From Cetobacterium sp050033475 (GTDB taxonomy: Bacteria > Fusobacteriota > Fusobacteriia > Fusobacteriales > Fusobacteriaceae): 64,000 bases of DNA. The translations under genes and the position numbers were made by a program. Location: NCBI RefSeq assembly GCF_050033475.1, contig NZ_CP188320.1, positions 124,001-188,000 on the forward strand. The letters are read 5' to 3'. Below the pieces are notes generated by a model that was not told the DNA's origin, searched no databases, and saw nothing but the letters and a program-made list of their open reading frames with translations. Positions 23,742 to 32,275 of this stretch are shown here, in pieces (the stretch's first letter is position 1; every line of letters begins with the position of its first letter).

Positions 23742-24438
23742 AAATAAAATTTTAGAAATGAAAAATATAAGTAAGAGATTTAAAAATAAAATTGCTCTAG
23801 AAAATATAAATTTAGATTTATATGAGGGAGAAACTTTAGGAATAGTAGGACCCAGCGGTGGTGGAAAAAGTACTCTGGGAAAAATTTTACTTATGCTTTT
23901 AGAAGCTGATACAGGGGAAATTATTTATAAGAATGAGAATATTTTAAAGGCTGGAAAATCAAAACAGTTACAATTGAGAAAAGATATACAGATGGTTCTT
24001 CAGGACCCATATCTATCTCTTAATCCAAGAAAAACCATAGGATGGCATTTAGAGGAACCCTTAAGGGTTTTAAATTATCCTAAGGAAGAAAGAAAAGAAA
24101 AGATTTTAACCATGATGAAAATGGTAGGTCTTTCAAAGGATTATTATGATAAATATCCAAAGGAATTAAGTGGAGGTCAAAGACAGAGAGTTTTAATTTT
24201 AGCATCCATATTGATGGAACCTAAAATAATAGTTTTAGATGAATCTGTTTCGGCCTTAGATATATCTGTTCAAGCTCAAATACTTAATTTACTTATAGAT
24301 TTACAGAAGGAATTAAAATTAACCTATGTATTTATTTCCCATGATTTATCTGTGGTGAAATATATTTGTGATAGAATAGCTTTTATAAAAAATGGAACCC
24401 TAGATAGAGTAATAGAAAATAGTGAATTTGAATATTAA
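23734..24438 (+). CDS. Peptide-type ABC ATPase, DppF-like, short form
   Basis: 234 aa. Walker A 'GPSGGGKST', 'LQDPYLSLNPRKTIGWHLEEPLRV', signature 'LSGGQRQRVLILASI', Walker B 'IIVLDESVSALD', H-loop 'ISHDLSVV'. It ends at 'FIKNGTLDRVIENSEFEY', where DppF (about 330 aa) would carry the oligopeptide C-terminal extension, so it is trimmed to a bare ATPase domain as in NikE. The ATPase motifs are intact, so it is presumably functional. Confidence 0.85.
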   Translation: MTKNKILEMKNISKRFKNKIALENINLDLYEGETLGIVGPSGGGKSTLGKILLMLLEADTGEIIYKNENILKAGKSKQLQLRKDIQMVLQDPYLSLNPRKTIGWHLEEPLRVLNYPKEERKEKILTMMKMVGLSKDYYDKYPKELSGGQRQRVLILASILMEPKIIVLDESVSALDISVQAQILNLLIDLQKELKLTYVFISHDLSVVKYICDRIAFIKNGTLDRVIENSEFEY

Positions 24439-24442
24439 AATT

Positions 24443-24481
24443 AAAACAGGATTAGCCCTAGGGCTAATCCTGTTTTTTTTC
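24443..24481. terminator. Bidirectional terminator between the peptide ABC operon and the GNAT-CDF gene
   Basis: AAACAGGATTAGCCC and its perfect complement around a central TAG, followed by eight T; the reverse side is A-rich. The stop codon of the leftward gene lies within the stem. Confidence 0.88.
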
Positions 24482-25705
24482 TTCTATAAGACAATCCACA
24501 TGAATTATTACACTTTTAATTCCAGGAAAGTCAGCTATTATGGAATTTTCAATATTTTCAGATATACGGTGAGCTTCATATACAGTCATATTCATCGGAA
24601 CTCTTATATGTAAACTTAAAAATATGTTATCTCCAGATTGTCTCATCATAAGATCATGGATATTGGTAATATTCGTATTTTGATAGATATATGTTTCAAT
24701 TTCATTTATTAATTCAGTATCCTGTTTATCTAAAATAGTATCAGTAGTTTCTAAAATTACAGATACTCCCTCTTTAAAAATTAATAAAGCTACTAAAATA
24801 CTCATAAGTGTATCGAATATAGGAGCTACAAAAATAGATAAAAGAATTCCAAGAATAACTCCAAGGGAAGAAAATACATCATTTCTACTATCCTTGGCAT
24901 CTGCAACTAGAGCAGCGTTATTTGTAGCTTTTCCCACACGAAGTTTCTGTCTATACATGAAAAACTTAACTATTGAAGAGAAACCAGCCCAGAAAATAGT
25001 ATCGATATTAGGGGTAGTATTATACTCTCCTTTTATAAGAATACTAACACTTCCCTGGATAAGTTGAGAAGCTGTTAAAATCATAATGATTCCTAAAATA
25101 ACTCCAATTATACTTTCAATTTTTTCATGTCCAAAGGGATGATCTTCATCCTCAGGCATATTACTAAAATGTATTCCAAGTAAAATTCCAATGGAAGTTG
25201 CTACGTCGGAAAGGGAATTAAATCCATCACTTAAAAGGGCACGGGATTTACCATAGAATCCCCCAGCAATTTTTGTTACGGCTAAAATAATATTCCAAAA
25301 TATAGAATATAAAACAGTTTTCTTTCCCTCTTTTTCTCTGAAATTATTTTTATTTAATTCCTTTAGGATATATTGGTCATTTTCTAAAATAAATCCATTT
25401 TTTCTTAAGAATTTATTTAAGGCTGGATTTTTATTGGAAATTAAATTTCCAGATTTAATTTTTGTATTTAACATGAAGGTTAACAGCTTCGTTCCATAGG
25501 ATTTATATCTACAATTTTCCTTAATATAAATTCTATTTAAAAAATAATCACTTTCTTTTTTTTCCACAAGACTATAGCCGATTAATTCTTTCTTATCTTC
25601 AATGATAAAATAAATTCCATCTGCAATAAATGGAAAGTCTTTATCAAAGTTTAAAAATTTTTCTTTATTACTTTCAACCATTTCCCAGGTAAATATTTTA
25701 TACAT
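24464..25705 (-). CDS. GNAT acetyltransferase-cation diffusion facilitator fusion
   Basis: 413 aa from the ATG preceded by GGAGGAATT (an upstream in-frame ATG at 25744 lacks a ribosome site). Residues 1-115 look like a GNAT domain: 'FIIEDKKELIGYSLVEKKESDYFLNRIYIKENCRYKSYGTKLLTFML', with the R-x-x-S-Y-G-T acetyl-CoA loop, then 'NPALNKFLRKNGFI'. The rest is a CDF efflux pump with six helices and the metal-site motifs 'ALLSDGFNSLSDV', 'HPFGHEKIE' and 'ALVADAKDSRNDVFSS', with a cytosolic C-terminal domain. It probably exports Zn, Mn, Fe or a similar divalent ion. The fusion is unusual. Confidence 0.78.
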   Translation of the reverse strand: MYKIFTWEMVESNKEKFLNFDKDFPFIADGIYFIIEDKKELIGYSLVEKKESDYFLNRIYIKENCRYKSYGTKLLTFMLNTKIKSGNLISNKNPALNKFLRKNGFILENDQYILKELNKNNFREKEGKKTVLYSIFWNIILAVTKIAGGFYGKSRALLSDGFNSLSDVATSIGILLGIHFSNMPEDEDHPFGHEKIESIIGVILGIIMILTASQLIQGSVSILIKGEYNTTPNIDTIFWAGFSSIVKFFMYRQKLRVGKATNNAALVADAKDSRNDVFSSLGVILGILLSIFVAPIFDTLMSILVALLIFKEGVSVILETTDTILDKQDTELINEIETYIYQNTNITNIHDLMMRQSGDNIFLSLHIRVPMNMTVYEAHRISENIENSIIADFPGIKSVIIHVDCLIEEKKQD

Positions 25706-25807
25706 AATTCCTCCAAAATCTTCATTCTCTATTATATTATACAAAATAATATTTTTAAAATAAACAATAATATATAATAATTAAATTCCTTTAAAAAATA
25801 AAATCTA

Positions 25808-25836
25808 TTGACTTTTTATAAAACATAAAGTATTAA
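25808..25836 (+). promoter_or_regulatory. Promoter of the LacI-type regulator gene
   Basis: TTGACT, 17 nt, TATTAA, with the operator-like palindrome immediately downstream. Confidence 0.5.
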
Positions 25837-25847
25837 AATAGTAGGGA

Positions 25848-25861
25848 TGTTCACGAGAACA
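25848..25861 (+). promoter_or_regulatory. LacI-type operator (probable autoregulation)
   Basis: TGTTCACGAGAACA: five-base arms TGTTC/GAACA around a central CG, the layout of LacI/GalR-family operators, sitting just after the promoter of the lacI-like gene. Confidence 0.5.
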
Positions 25862-25893
25862 AATAAAATTAAACAAAAAGAAGGTATAGCACT

Positions 25894-26898
25894 ATGATAA
25901 CTCAGGAGGAATTAGCAAAAAAAATAGGAGTTTCGAGAACAACTGTTGCCAGGGCTTTGAATGGAAGTAATAACATTAAGCCTGATACGAAGGAAAAAAT
26001 ATTAAAGCTAGCAAAGGAATTGGGATATGTAAAAAATTATATAGGAAGTTCCTTGGCTTTAAAAAGTGATAGGGTAGTATATGCATTTATAGCAAAATCT
26101 AAAAATGAGAATTATACTTCAGAAATTAAAAGGGGATTGAGAAGTGCCTATAATGAATTGAAGGAATATAATTTTCAGTTGGAAATTATAGAAACAGATA
26201 TAAATGATCCTTGGGAACAATTGAAAACCTTAGAAATTATTTTAAAAACTAAAAAACCTGATGGGATAATAATAACGCCCTTAGATAAGGAAAGAGTTGT
26301 AGAAATTTTATCACCCTATTTAGATACTTTAAAAGTAGTATCCATAGGAAAAAATATTTTAGGATCAATATTTCATGTGGAACCTAATTATTATAAATCT
26401 GGAAGAGTTGCAGGGGATATTATGGGGAATATTCTAAAGCACAATGACAATATTTTAATAATTGACGGTGGAGATGATAATTTATCTTCTAAAAAATATT
26501 TAGATGGATTTTATGAAAGACTAGATGAAACTAATAATAATTTAGAGGGTCCCATTTATATAGAAGATATTTTAAGCCACATGGGGAAAATTTTAGATTA
26601 TATTACTCCTAATACAAAGGGGTTTTATATAAATAGATACGCCACTGAAATAGTGGATTTCTTATTTGAAAAAAATATAAAAGATTTGAAAATAGTTACC
26701 AATGGATTAAACAAAAATATAAGAAAATTAATAAAGGAAGACAAAATTACTGCCACAGTTATGGAAGAAATTTATGAACAGGGGTATGTGGCGACAAAAC
26801 ATATTTTCAATATGATTTATAAGGGTGAAGGGGAAAAACAGCACAGCTATAATGCTAAAATACATATTTTATTTAAAGAAAATATAGATAATTTTTAA
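25894..26898 (+). CDS. LacI-family transcriptional regulator
   Basis: 334 aa. The N-terminal HTH 'ITQEELAKKIGVSRTTVARALNGSNNIKPDTKEKILKLAKELGY' (1-46) is a standard LacI DNA-binding domain with hinge, followed by a periplasmic-binding-protein-like effector domain ('PDGIIITPLDKERV', 'HVEPNYYKSGRVAGDIM'). The subfamily resembles RbsB-like sensors. Its place directly before the sialic-acid-type TRAP genes suggests it controls them in response to the imported sugar or a product. Confidence 0.85.
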   Translation: MITQEELAKKIGVSRTTVARALNGSNNIKPDTKEKILKLAKELGYVKNYIGSSLALKSDRVVYAFIAKSKNENYTSEIKRGLRSAYNELKEYNFQLEIIETDINDPWEQLKTLEIILKTKKPDGIIITPLDKERVVEILSPYLDTLKVVSIGKNILGSIFHVEPNYYKSGRVAGDIMGNILKHNDNILIIDGGDDNLSSKKYLDGFYERLDETNNNLEGPIYIEDILSHMGKILDYITPNTKGFYINRYATEIVDFLFEKNIKDLKIVTNGLNKNIRKLIKEDKITATVMEEIYEQGYVATKHIFNMIYKGEGEKQHSYNAKIHILFKENIDNF

Positions 26899-26951
26899 CT
26901 TAAAAAGTTATTAAAATAAAAATATATGTAATTTAAGGGAGGATTAAGCTT

Positions 26952-27938
26952 ATGAAGGGTATGTTTAAAGTTGCGGGAATGACAATGTTATTTGGAATGA
27001 TGGCTTTTGGAGCAAATGGGAAAGTTTATAAATTAAAAATGGGTATGGTAGCTAATAATAGTTCAAATGAGTATAAGGCTGCTGAGTATTTTGCAAATAA
27101 TCTAAAGGATAAAACAGATGGACAAATAATAGTTGAACTTTATCCAAATGCTCAACTTGGAGATGACAGAACAATGTTAGAGCAATTATCAGCTGGGGTT
27201 TTAGATTTCACATTTGCAGAGTTTGGAAGATTTAATATATTCTTCCCAGAAGCTCAGGTATATTCATTACCATATGCTATAAAAGATTTTGACCATATGA
27301 AGAAAGCAACAAATGATACTGTAATTGGTAAAAGTTTAAAGAATAAAATTAATAAGAATTTAAATATCGAAATTTTATCTCAAGCATACAACGGAACAAG
27401 ACAAACTACTTCAAACAGAGCAATCAACAAAATGGCAGATATGAAAGGAATGAAATTAAGAGTTCCTAAGGCTGAAGCAAATCTAGAATATGCTAAAAAT
27501 GTTGGTGCAGCTCCTACTCCTATGGCATTCTCAGAAGTTTATTTAGCTTTACAAACAAATGCAGTGGATGGACAAGAGAATCCATTATCAGCAATTAAAG
27601 CACAAAAATTCTATGAAGTACAACCATACTTGGCTATGACAAATCACATATTAAATGACCAATTATATTTAGTAAGTAACGATACTATGAAAAAATTACC
27701 TAAGGATCTTCAAAAAGTTGTAAAGGAAGAGGCTGAAAAAGCTGCTGAATATCATACACAATTATTCGTAACAGAGGAAGCAGATTTAATAGAATTCTTT
27801 AAAAATAATGGTGTAACTATAACTGAGCCTAATTTAGATGAGTTTAGAGCATCAATGAAACCTTTCTATGAAGTTTACATGAAGAAAAATGGAAAAGTTG
27901 GAAAGCAAGCTGTAGAAGAAATTACATCAATGAAATAG
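26952..27938 (+). CDS. siaP: TRAP transporter substrate-binding protein, SiaP-like (sialic acid)
   Basis: 328 aa with a signal peptide (to about residue 22). It tracks Haemophilus SiaP closely: 'NSSNEYKAAEYFANNL', 'YPNAQLGDDRTMLEQL', 'LDFTFAEFGRFNIFFPEA', 'SQAYNGTRQTTSNRAIN', 'MKGMKLRVPKAEANLEYAKNVGA', 'PTPMAFSEVYLALQTNAVDGQENP'. The residues known to hold N-acetylneuraminate in SiaP (Asp in LGDDR, Glu in FAE, Arg in GTRQ, Arg in KLRVP, Asn in TNAVDG) are all present, so sialic acid is the best guess. No nan catabolic genes are in the window, leaving a related acidic sugar possible. Confidence 0.8.
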   Translation: MKGMFKVAGMTMLFGMMAFGANGKVYKLKMGMVANNSSNEYKAAEYFANNLKDKTDGQIIVELYPNAQLGDDRTMLEQLSAGVLDFTFAEFGRFNIFFPEAQVYSLPYAIKDFDHMKKATNDTVIGKSLKNKINKNLNIEILSQAYNGTRQTTSNRAINKMADMKGMKLRVPKAEANLEYAKNVGAAPTPMAFSEVYLALQTNAVDGQENPLSAIKAQKFYEVQPYLAMTNHILNDQLYLVSNDTMKKLPKDLQKVVKEEAEKAAEYHTQLFVTEEADLIEFFKNNGVTITEPNLDEFRASMKPFYEVYMKKNGKVGKQAVEEITSMK

Positions 27939-27947
27939 GAGAAGTGT

Positions 27948-28466
27948 ATGAATTTAAAAAAATTTTGGGATAACCTTGAAGAAATTGTTGGAGCAGTATT
28001 ATTTGTCATAATGTTTGGAGTTCTAGTGGCACAAATAGTAGCCAGACAAATTTTTGACTCTCCTTTAACTTGGAGTGAAGAGTTAGCGATTTTATTATTT
28101 GTTTATGTGGGAATGCTTGGAGTAAGTGCTGGTATAAAATATAAGCAGCATGTTATGATAGATTTTCTATATAATAAATTTTCTATAAAAGGAACAAAAA
28201 TAGCACATACAATAATTCAAGCAATAGTACTTATATCTTTGGGTACAATAATTTTTATAGGAATAAAGTTATTCCAAAGAAAAATGATTTTTGAACTTAT
28301 AGCTTTAAAAATTTCAGCAGGATGGATGTATGCATCATTACCTATTGTTGGAACTCTAATGTTAGTTAGATTCATAAATGTTTGTATAGAAGATTACAAG
28401 GAAGGAAAGTTTATTTTTGCACCCAAGGAGTATCTTTCCGAAGTAGAGGAGAGTGAAGAGGCATGA
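27948..28466 (+). CDS. siaQ: TRAP transporter small membrane subunit (DctQ/SiaQ)
   Basis: 172 aa with four membrane helices. 'QIVARQIFDSPLTWSEELAILLFVYVGMLGVSAGIKYKQHVMIDF' is the DctQ signature. It lies 9 nt after siaP and overlaps the large subunit by 4 nt (ATGA). In H. influenzae this part is fused to the large subunit; here it is separate. Confidence 0.85.
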   Translation: MNLKKFWDNLEEIVGAVLFVIMFGVLVAQIVARQIFDSPLTWSEELAILLFVYVGMLGVSAGIKYKQHVMIDFLYNKFSIKGTKIAHTIIQAIVLISLGTIIFIGIKLFQRKMIFELIALKISAGWMYASLPIVGTLMLVRFINVCIEDYKEGKFIFAPKEYLSEVEESEEA

Positions 28467-29770
28467 TAACACTATCAACGTTTTTATCTTGGTTTGCAAT
28501 GATATTCATGGGAGTTCCAGTTGGATTCTCTTTGATGTTTGCCACTATTATATTCTTTGCTATTTCAGCAGGAATGGGAGAATCAAGTTGGGCAACAATT
28601 TATTTTGTGGGATCTACTCTAGTTGATAGTTTAGATAGTTTTAGTTTATTAAGTGTTCCTTTCTTTGTTTTAACAGGGGTTTTAATGAATAGTTCTGGAA
28701 TTACAGAAAGAATATTCAGATTTGCAAAGGCTCTTTTAGGACATTATGCAGGTGGAATGGGTCACGTTAATATATTTGCCAGTCTTATATTTTCTGGAAT
28801 GTCAGGATCAGCCCTTGCAGATGCAGGAGGATTAGGACAACTGGAAATAAAGGCCATGAGAGATGAAGGATATGATGATGATATATGTGGAGGTCTTACT
28901 GCGGCATCTTGTATTATAGGCCCTCTAGTACCACCAAGTATCAGTATGATCATCTATGGAGTAATTGCAGACCAATCCATAGCTAGATTATTCTTAGCTG
29001 GATTTGTTCCAGGAGTTATTTTAACCTTTGCTTTAATGATAATGAACTATTTCATTGCTAAAAAAAGAGGATACAAAAGAGCTCCTAAGGCAAGTTTAAA
29101 GGAAAGAGTAATAGCTCTTAAGGAATCATTCTGGGCTCTATTAACTCCATTTATAATAATTGGAGGAATCTTCTCAGGATTCTTTACTCCTACAGAGGCA
29201 GCGGTAATAGCAACTTGTTATTCAATGTTTCTAGGATTCTTTGTATATAAGGAATTAACAATAGCTGGATTCATTAACAACGTTATTGAAACTATAAAAA
29301 TAAGTGGAGTAACAGTGCTAATGATTATGGGAGTTACATTCTTTGGACAAGTTATAGCCAGAGAGCAAATATCTATGAAAATAGCAGATGTATTTTTAAC
29401 ATTTGGAAAATCACCTTTGATGGTTTTAATAATGATAAACTTACTTCTAATTTTCCTAGGAACTTTCATAGAAGCCTTAGCACTTCAAGTTTTAGTACTA
29501 CCAATGTTAATACCAGTAGTAATTCAATTTGGAATAGACCCAGTATTCTTTGGAGTTATTAGTACTTTAAATCTTATGATAGGAATTTTAACTCCTCCTA
29601 TGGGAATGGCTCTATTCGTAGTATCTCGGGTAGGAAATATTTCAGTAAGTACCATAACCAAGGGAGTAATACCATTCTTAATCCCAATATTGGCAACATT
29701 GGTAATATTGATTTTATTCCCGAATTTAATTCTATTTTTACCAAACTTAATACTTGGAGCAGCAGGATAG
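28463..29770 (+). CDS. siaM: TRAP transporter large permease (DctM/SiaM)
   Basis: 435 aa with about twelve hydrophobic segments. 'MFMGVPVGFSLMFATIIFF', 'MSGSALADAGGLGQLEIKAMRDEGYDDDICGGLTAASCIIGPLVPPSISMIIYG' and 'GTFIEALALQVLVLPMLIPV' are the DctM signatures. It is the sodium-coupled translocating subunit. Confidence 0.88.
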   Translation: MITLSTFLSWFAMIFMGVPVGFSLMFATIIFFAISAGMGESSWATIYFVGSTLVDSLDSFSLLSVPFFVLTGVLMNSSGITERIFRFAKALLGHYAGGMGHVNIFASLIFSGMSGSALADAGGLGQLEIKAMRDEGYDDDICGGLTAASCIIGPLVPPSISMIIYGVIADQSIARLFLAGFVPGVILTFALMIMNYFIAKKRGYKRAPKASLKERVIALKESFWALLTPFIIIGGIFSGFFTPTEAAVIATCYSMFLGFFVYKELTIAGFINNVIETIKISGVTVLMIMGVTFFGQVIAREQISMKIADVFLTFGKSPLMVLIMINLLLIFLGTFIEALALQVLVLPMLIPVVIQFGIDPVFFGVISTLNLMIGILTPPMGMALFVVSRVGNISVSTITKGVIPFLIPILATLVILILFPNLILFLPNLILGAAG

Positions 29771-29780
29771 GAGATTAATT

Positions 29781-30725
29781 ATGCCATCTATTGATATGAA
29801 ATTACCAGAATTAAAAAAATATATGGGAATAAATCCTAAACCTAAGGATTTTAACGAAAAGTGGAAAGAGTTTGTGGAGCTTGCTGATAAAGCTCCACTT
29901 AATTATAAGATAGTAGAAAGTTCTTTTAAATTTCCCTTTGGAAAAGCTTATGATTTAACCTTTGATGGAATTGATGGAGAAAAAATTTATTGTAAAATGT
30001 TATTACCAAAGAGTGAGAAAAAAGTCCCTGGAATTTTAGAATTTCATGGTTATGGAGGGTATAGCAGAGAGTGGAGCAATAAATTAAAATATGTAGCCAA
30101 TGGAATGGGAGTATTTTCCATGGATTGCAGAGATCAACCTGGAAATTCTGGAAAAGAAAATTATAGAAGAGGGAACTTAGTCAGAGGACTAGAAGAGAAT
30201 CCTTTGGAAATGTATTATGTAAAAACATTTTTAGATGGATATAGACTTAGTAAAATTGTGATGGAGCTGAAGGAAATCGATAATGATAAGATTGTAACCT
30301 TAGGAGGTTCTCAGGGAGGAGCTTTAGCCATAGCGGTTGGGGCTTTAAATCCAAAAATTAAAGAAATATTCAGTGTATATCCATTTTTATCAGATTATAA
30401 AAGAGTTTGGGAAATGGACTTAGGAGAATCTCCCTATCAAGAGTTAAAGGATTATTTTCGTTACAAGGATCCTCTACATGAAAGGGAAGAGGAAATTTTT
30501 ACAAGTTTAGGATATGTAGATATTCAAAATTTCTCAAGTTTTATAAAAAATAAAGTTATAATGGCGACTGGTTTAATGGATAGGATATGTCCTCCATCTA
30601 CCCAATTTGCTTTTTATAACAAATTACAGTGTGAAAAGAAAATTCTTATATATCCTGACTTTGGTCATGAGGATATAATAGGATTAGATGATATTATTTA
30701 TCAATGGAGCTTAAAATTGCTTTAA
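29781..30725 (+). CDS. CE7-family acetyl esterase (acetyl xylan esterase/cephalosporin-C deacetylase-like)
   Basis: 314 aa alpha/beta hydrolase. 'GILEFHGYGGYSREWSNKL' oxyanion region, nucleophile elbow 'TLGGSQGGALA', 'RDQPGNSG', then acid and base in 'TGLMDRICPPSTQFAFYNKL' and 'YPDFGHED': the CE7 arrangement. CE7 enzymes take acetyl groups off small sugars in the cytoplasm. Coupled to a sialic-acid-type transporter it may deacetylate O-acetylated sugar substrates; this is inference. Start: ATG 29781 after TAGGAGATTAATT. No signal peptide. Confidence 0.8.
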   Translation: MPSIDMKLPELKKYMGINPKPKDFNEKWKEFVELADKAPLNYKIVESSFKFPFGKAYDLTFDGIDGEKIYCKMLLPKSEKKVPGILEFHGYGGYSREWSNKLKYVANGMGVFSMDCRDQPGNSGKENYRRGNLVRGLEENPLEMYYVKTFLDGYRLSKIVMELKEIDNDKIVTLGGSQGGALAIAVGALNPKIKEIFSVYPFLSDYKRVWEMDLGESPYQELKDYFRYKDPLHEREEEIFTSLGYVDIQNFSSFIKNKVIMATGLMDRICPPSTQFAFYNKLQCEKKILIYPDFGHEDIIGLDDIIYQWSLKLL

Positions 30726-30748
30726 GAGGAGATATTCTCCTCTTTTTT
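30724..30748 (+). terminator. Terminator after the esterase gene
   Basis: AAGAGGAGA-TAT-TCTCCTCTT followed by T, starting at the stop codon. It probably limits transcription into the next binding-protein gene. Confidence 0.8.
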
Positions 30749-30773
30749 GCATTAAAAATAGAAAGGAAAAATT

Positions 30774-32249
30774 ATGAAAAAATTTGTTTATTTATTAATT
30801 TTTATGTTTATGGGTTTAGGAACTTTTGGAGAAAATAAAAATCCTAAGGAAACTTTAATAATAGCCCAGGAAGGAGAGATAAAAACCTTAGATCCACATT
30901 TTGGAAATGATGGTTTTTCTCTAAGAATTTATAGAATGATTTATAGTAGATTAGTCGAGCAAGATAAGGATTTAAATGTAATTCCAGGGTTAGCAAAAAG
31001 TTGGAAAAGAATAGATGACAAAACTATTGAGTTTACTTTGAGAGAAAATATTAAATTTTCTGATGGGTCATCTTTAACAGGAGAGGATGTAAAATATTCC
31101 TTTGATAGAATGAAAAATTCTCCAAGAATAAAATCTTTTTTTCCACCAATAGAAACAATAGAAACTTTTGGAAAAAATAAAATAAGAATAAAAACATCTT
31201 ATACTTATGGACCGCTTCTAAAGCAATTAACTCATCCAGCACTTAGTATTATCAGTTCTAAAAGTACAGAGGATAATATTATAGGAACAGGTCCCTATAA
31301 ATTTCAAAAATGGAATAGGGGAGAGGAAATAATTTTAGAGAAAAATAAATATTATTTTGAAAAATATAATTCTCCTAAAATAGTTATATTTAAAACAATA
31401 CCTGAGCAGGAAAATAGAGCTATTATGCTAGAAACAAAGGAAGCGGATATAGCTATTGGAATATCTCCAGTTGATGAGAAAATAATTTCAGAAAATAAAA
31501 ATTTAAAACTTTTAAAAAGAGATTCCATATCCTATAGTTATTTGGGATTAAATATGAAAAAGGATATTTTTAAAAATAAAGATATGAGATTGGCAATAAA
31601 TTATGCCATAGATAGAGATTTATTGATAGAGGCTGGACTAAATGGCCAAGGGATAGAGGCAAAATCTCCCATTGGAAAGGAAGTATTTGGTTATAAACCT
31701 GTGGAAAAATTATATGCCTTTAATTTAGAAAAAGCTAAGGAATTAAGATCAAAAATTTCCGAGAAAAAAATAAATTTAACCTTGGCAATTATGGCTGGTG
31801 GAAATGAAATGGAAATAGCCGAAATAATTCAAGGATTCCTAAAGGAAATAAATATAGATGTTGAGATAATTATTCTAGAGCCAGGAGCTTATTGGGCTAA
31901 AACATCTCAAGGTGAATATGATATGTATTTAGGTGCTTGGGCAGCAGCTACAGGAGATGGAGATTATGGATTATATCCAACTCATTATAGTAAAAATTTT
32001 GGTGCCCCAGGAAATAGAACTTTTTATATGAATGAAGAGGTTGATAGCTTATTAGAAAAGGGCAGAAAAACCATAGATGAAAATGAAAGAAAAGAAATTT
32101 ATGGAAGGATACAGGATATTATAGTGGATGACAGTGTGGAAGTTATGCTTTATTATAAGATTTTATCAGTGGGAACACAAAAAAATATAAAGGGATTGAA
32201 TTTATATCCAATCCCAATTCATGATTTTTCACATATTACCAAGGAATAA
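30774..32249 (+). CDS. Peptide-type (SBP_bac_5) ABC substrate-binding protein, orphan
   Basis: 491 aa with a signal peptide ending 'GLGTFGE'; no lipobox Cys. 'DPHFGNDGFSLRIYRMIYSRLVEQDKDLNVIPGLAKSWKRIDDKTIEFTLRENIKFSDGSSLTGEDVKYSFDRM' places it in the SBP_bac_5 family. No permease or ATPase follows, so it may borrow the importer at 19470-24438 or one elsewhere. It is bracketed by two terminators. Confidence 0.82.
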   Translation: MKKFVYLLIFMFMGLGTFGENKNPKETLIIAQEGEIKTLDPHFGNDGFSLRIYRMIYSRLVEQDKDLNVIPGLAKSWKRIDDKTIEFTLRENIKFSDGSSLTGEDVKYSFDRMKNSPRIKSFFPPIETIETFGKNKIRIKTSYTYGPLLKQLTHPALSIISSKSTEDNIIGTGPYKFQKWNRGEEIILEKNKYYFEKYNSPKIVIFKTIPEQENRAIMLETKEADIAIGISPVDEKIISENKNLKLLKRDSISYSYLGLNMKKDIFKNKDMRLAINYAIDRDLLIEAGLNGQGIEAKSPIGKEVFGYKPVEKLYAFNLEKAKELRSKISEKKINLTLAIMAGGNEMEIAEIIQGFLKEINIDVEIIILEPGAYWAKTSQGEYDMYLGAWAAATGDGDYGLYPTHYSKNFGAPGNRTFYMNEEVDSLLEKGRKTIDENERKEIYGRIQDIIVDDSVEVMLYYKILSVGTQKNIKGLNLYPIPIHDFSHITKE

Positions 32250-32275
32250 GAGGAGATAATCCTCTTATTTTTTTG
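32245..32275. terminator. Bidirectional terminator between the binding protein and mprF
   Basis: AATAAGAGG-(AGATAAT)-CCTCTTATT and a T-run; it includes the last codons region of mprF, read leftward. Confidence 0.82.

Noticed and set aside
26898..26911. AACTT-AAA-AAGTT palindrome between the LacI gene and siaP as a terminator or operator
   Set aside because: Too short and AT-only, no T-run, and unlike the operator upstream of the regulator.
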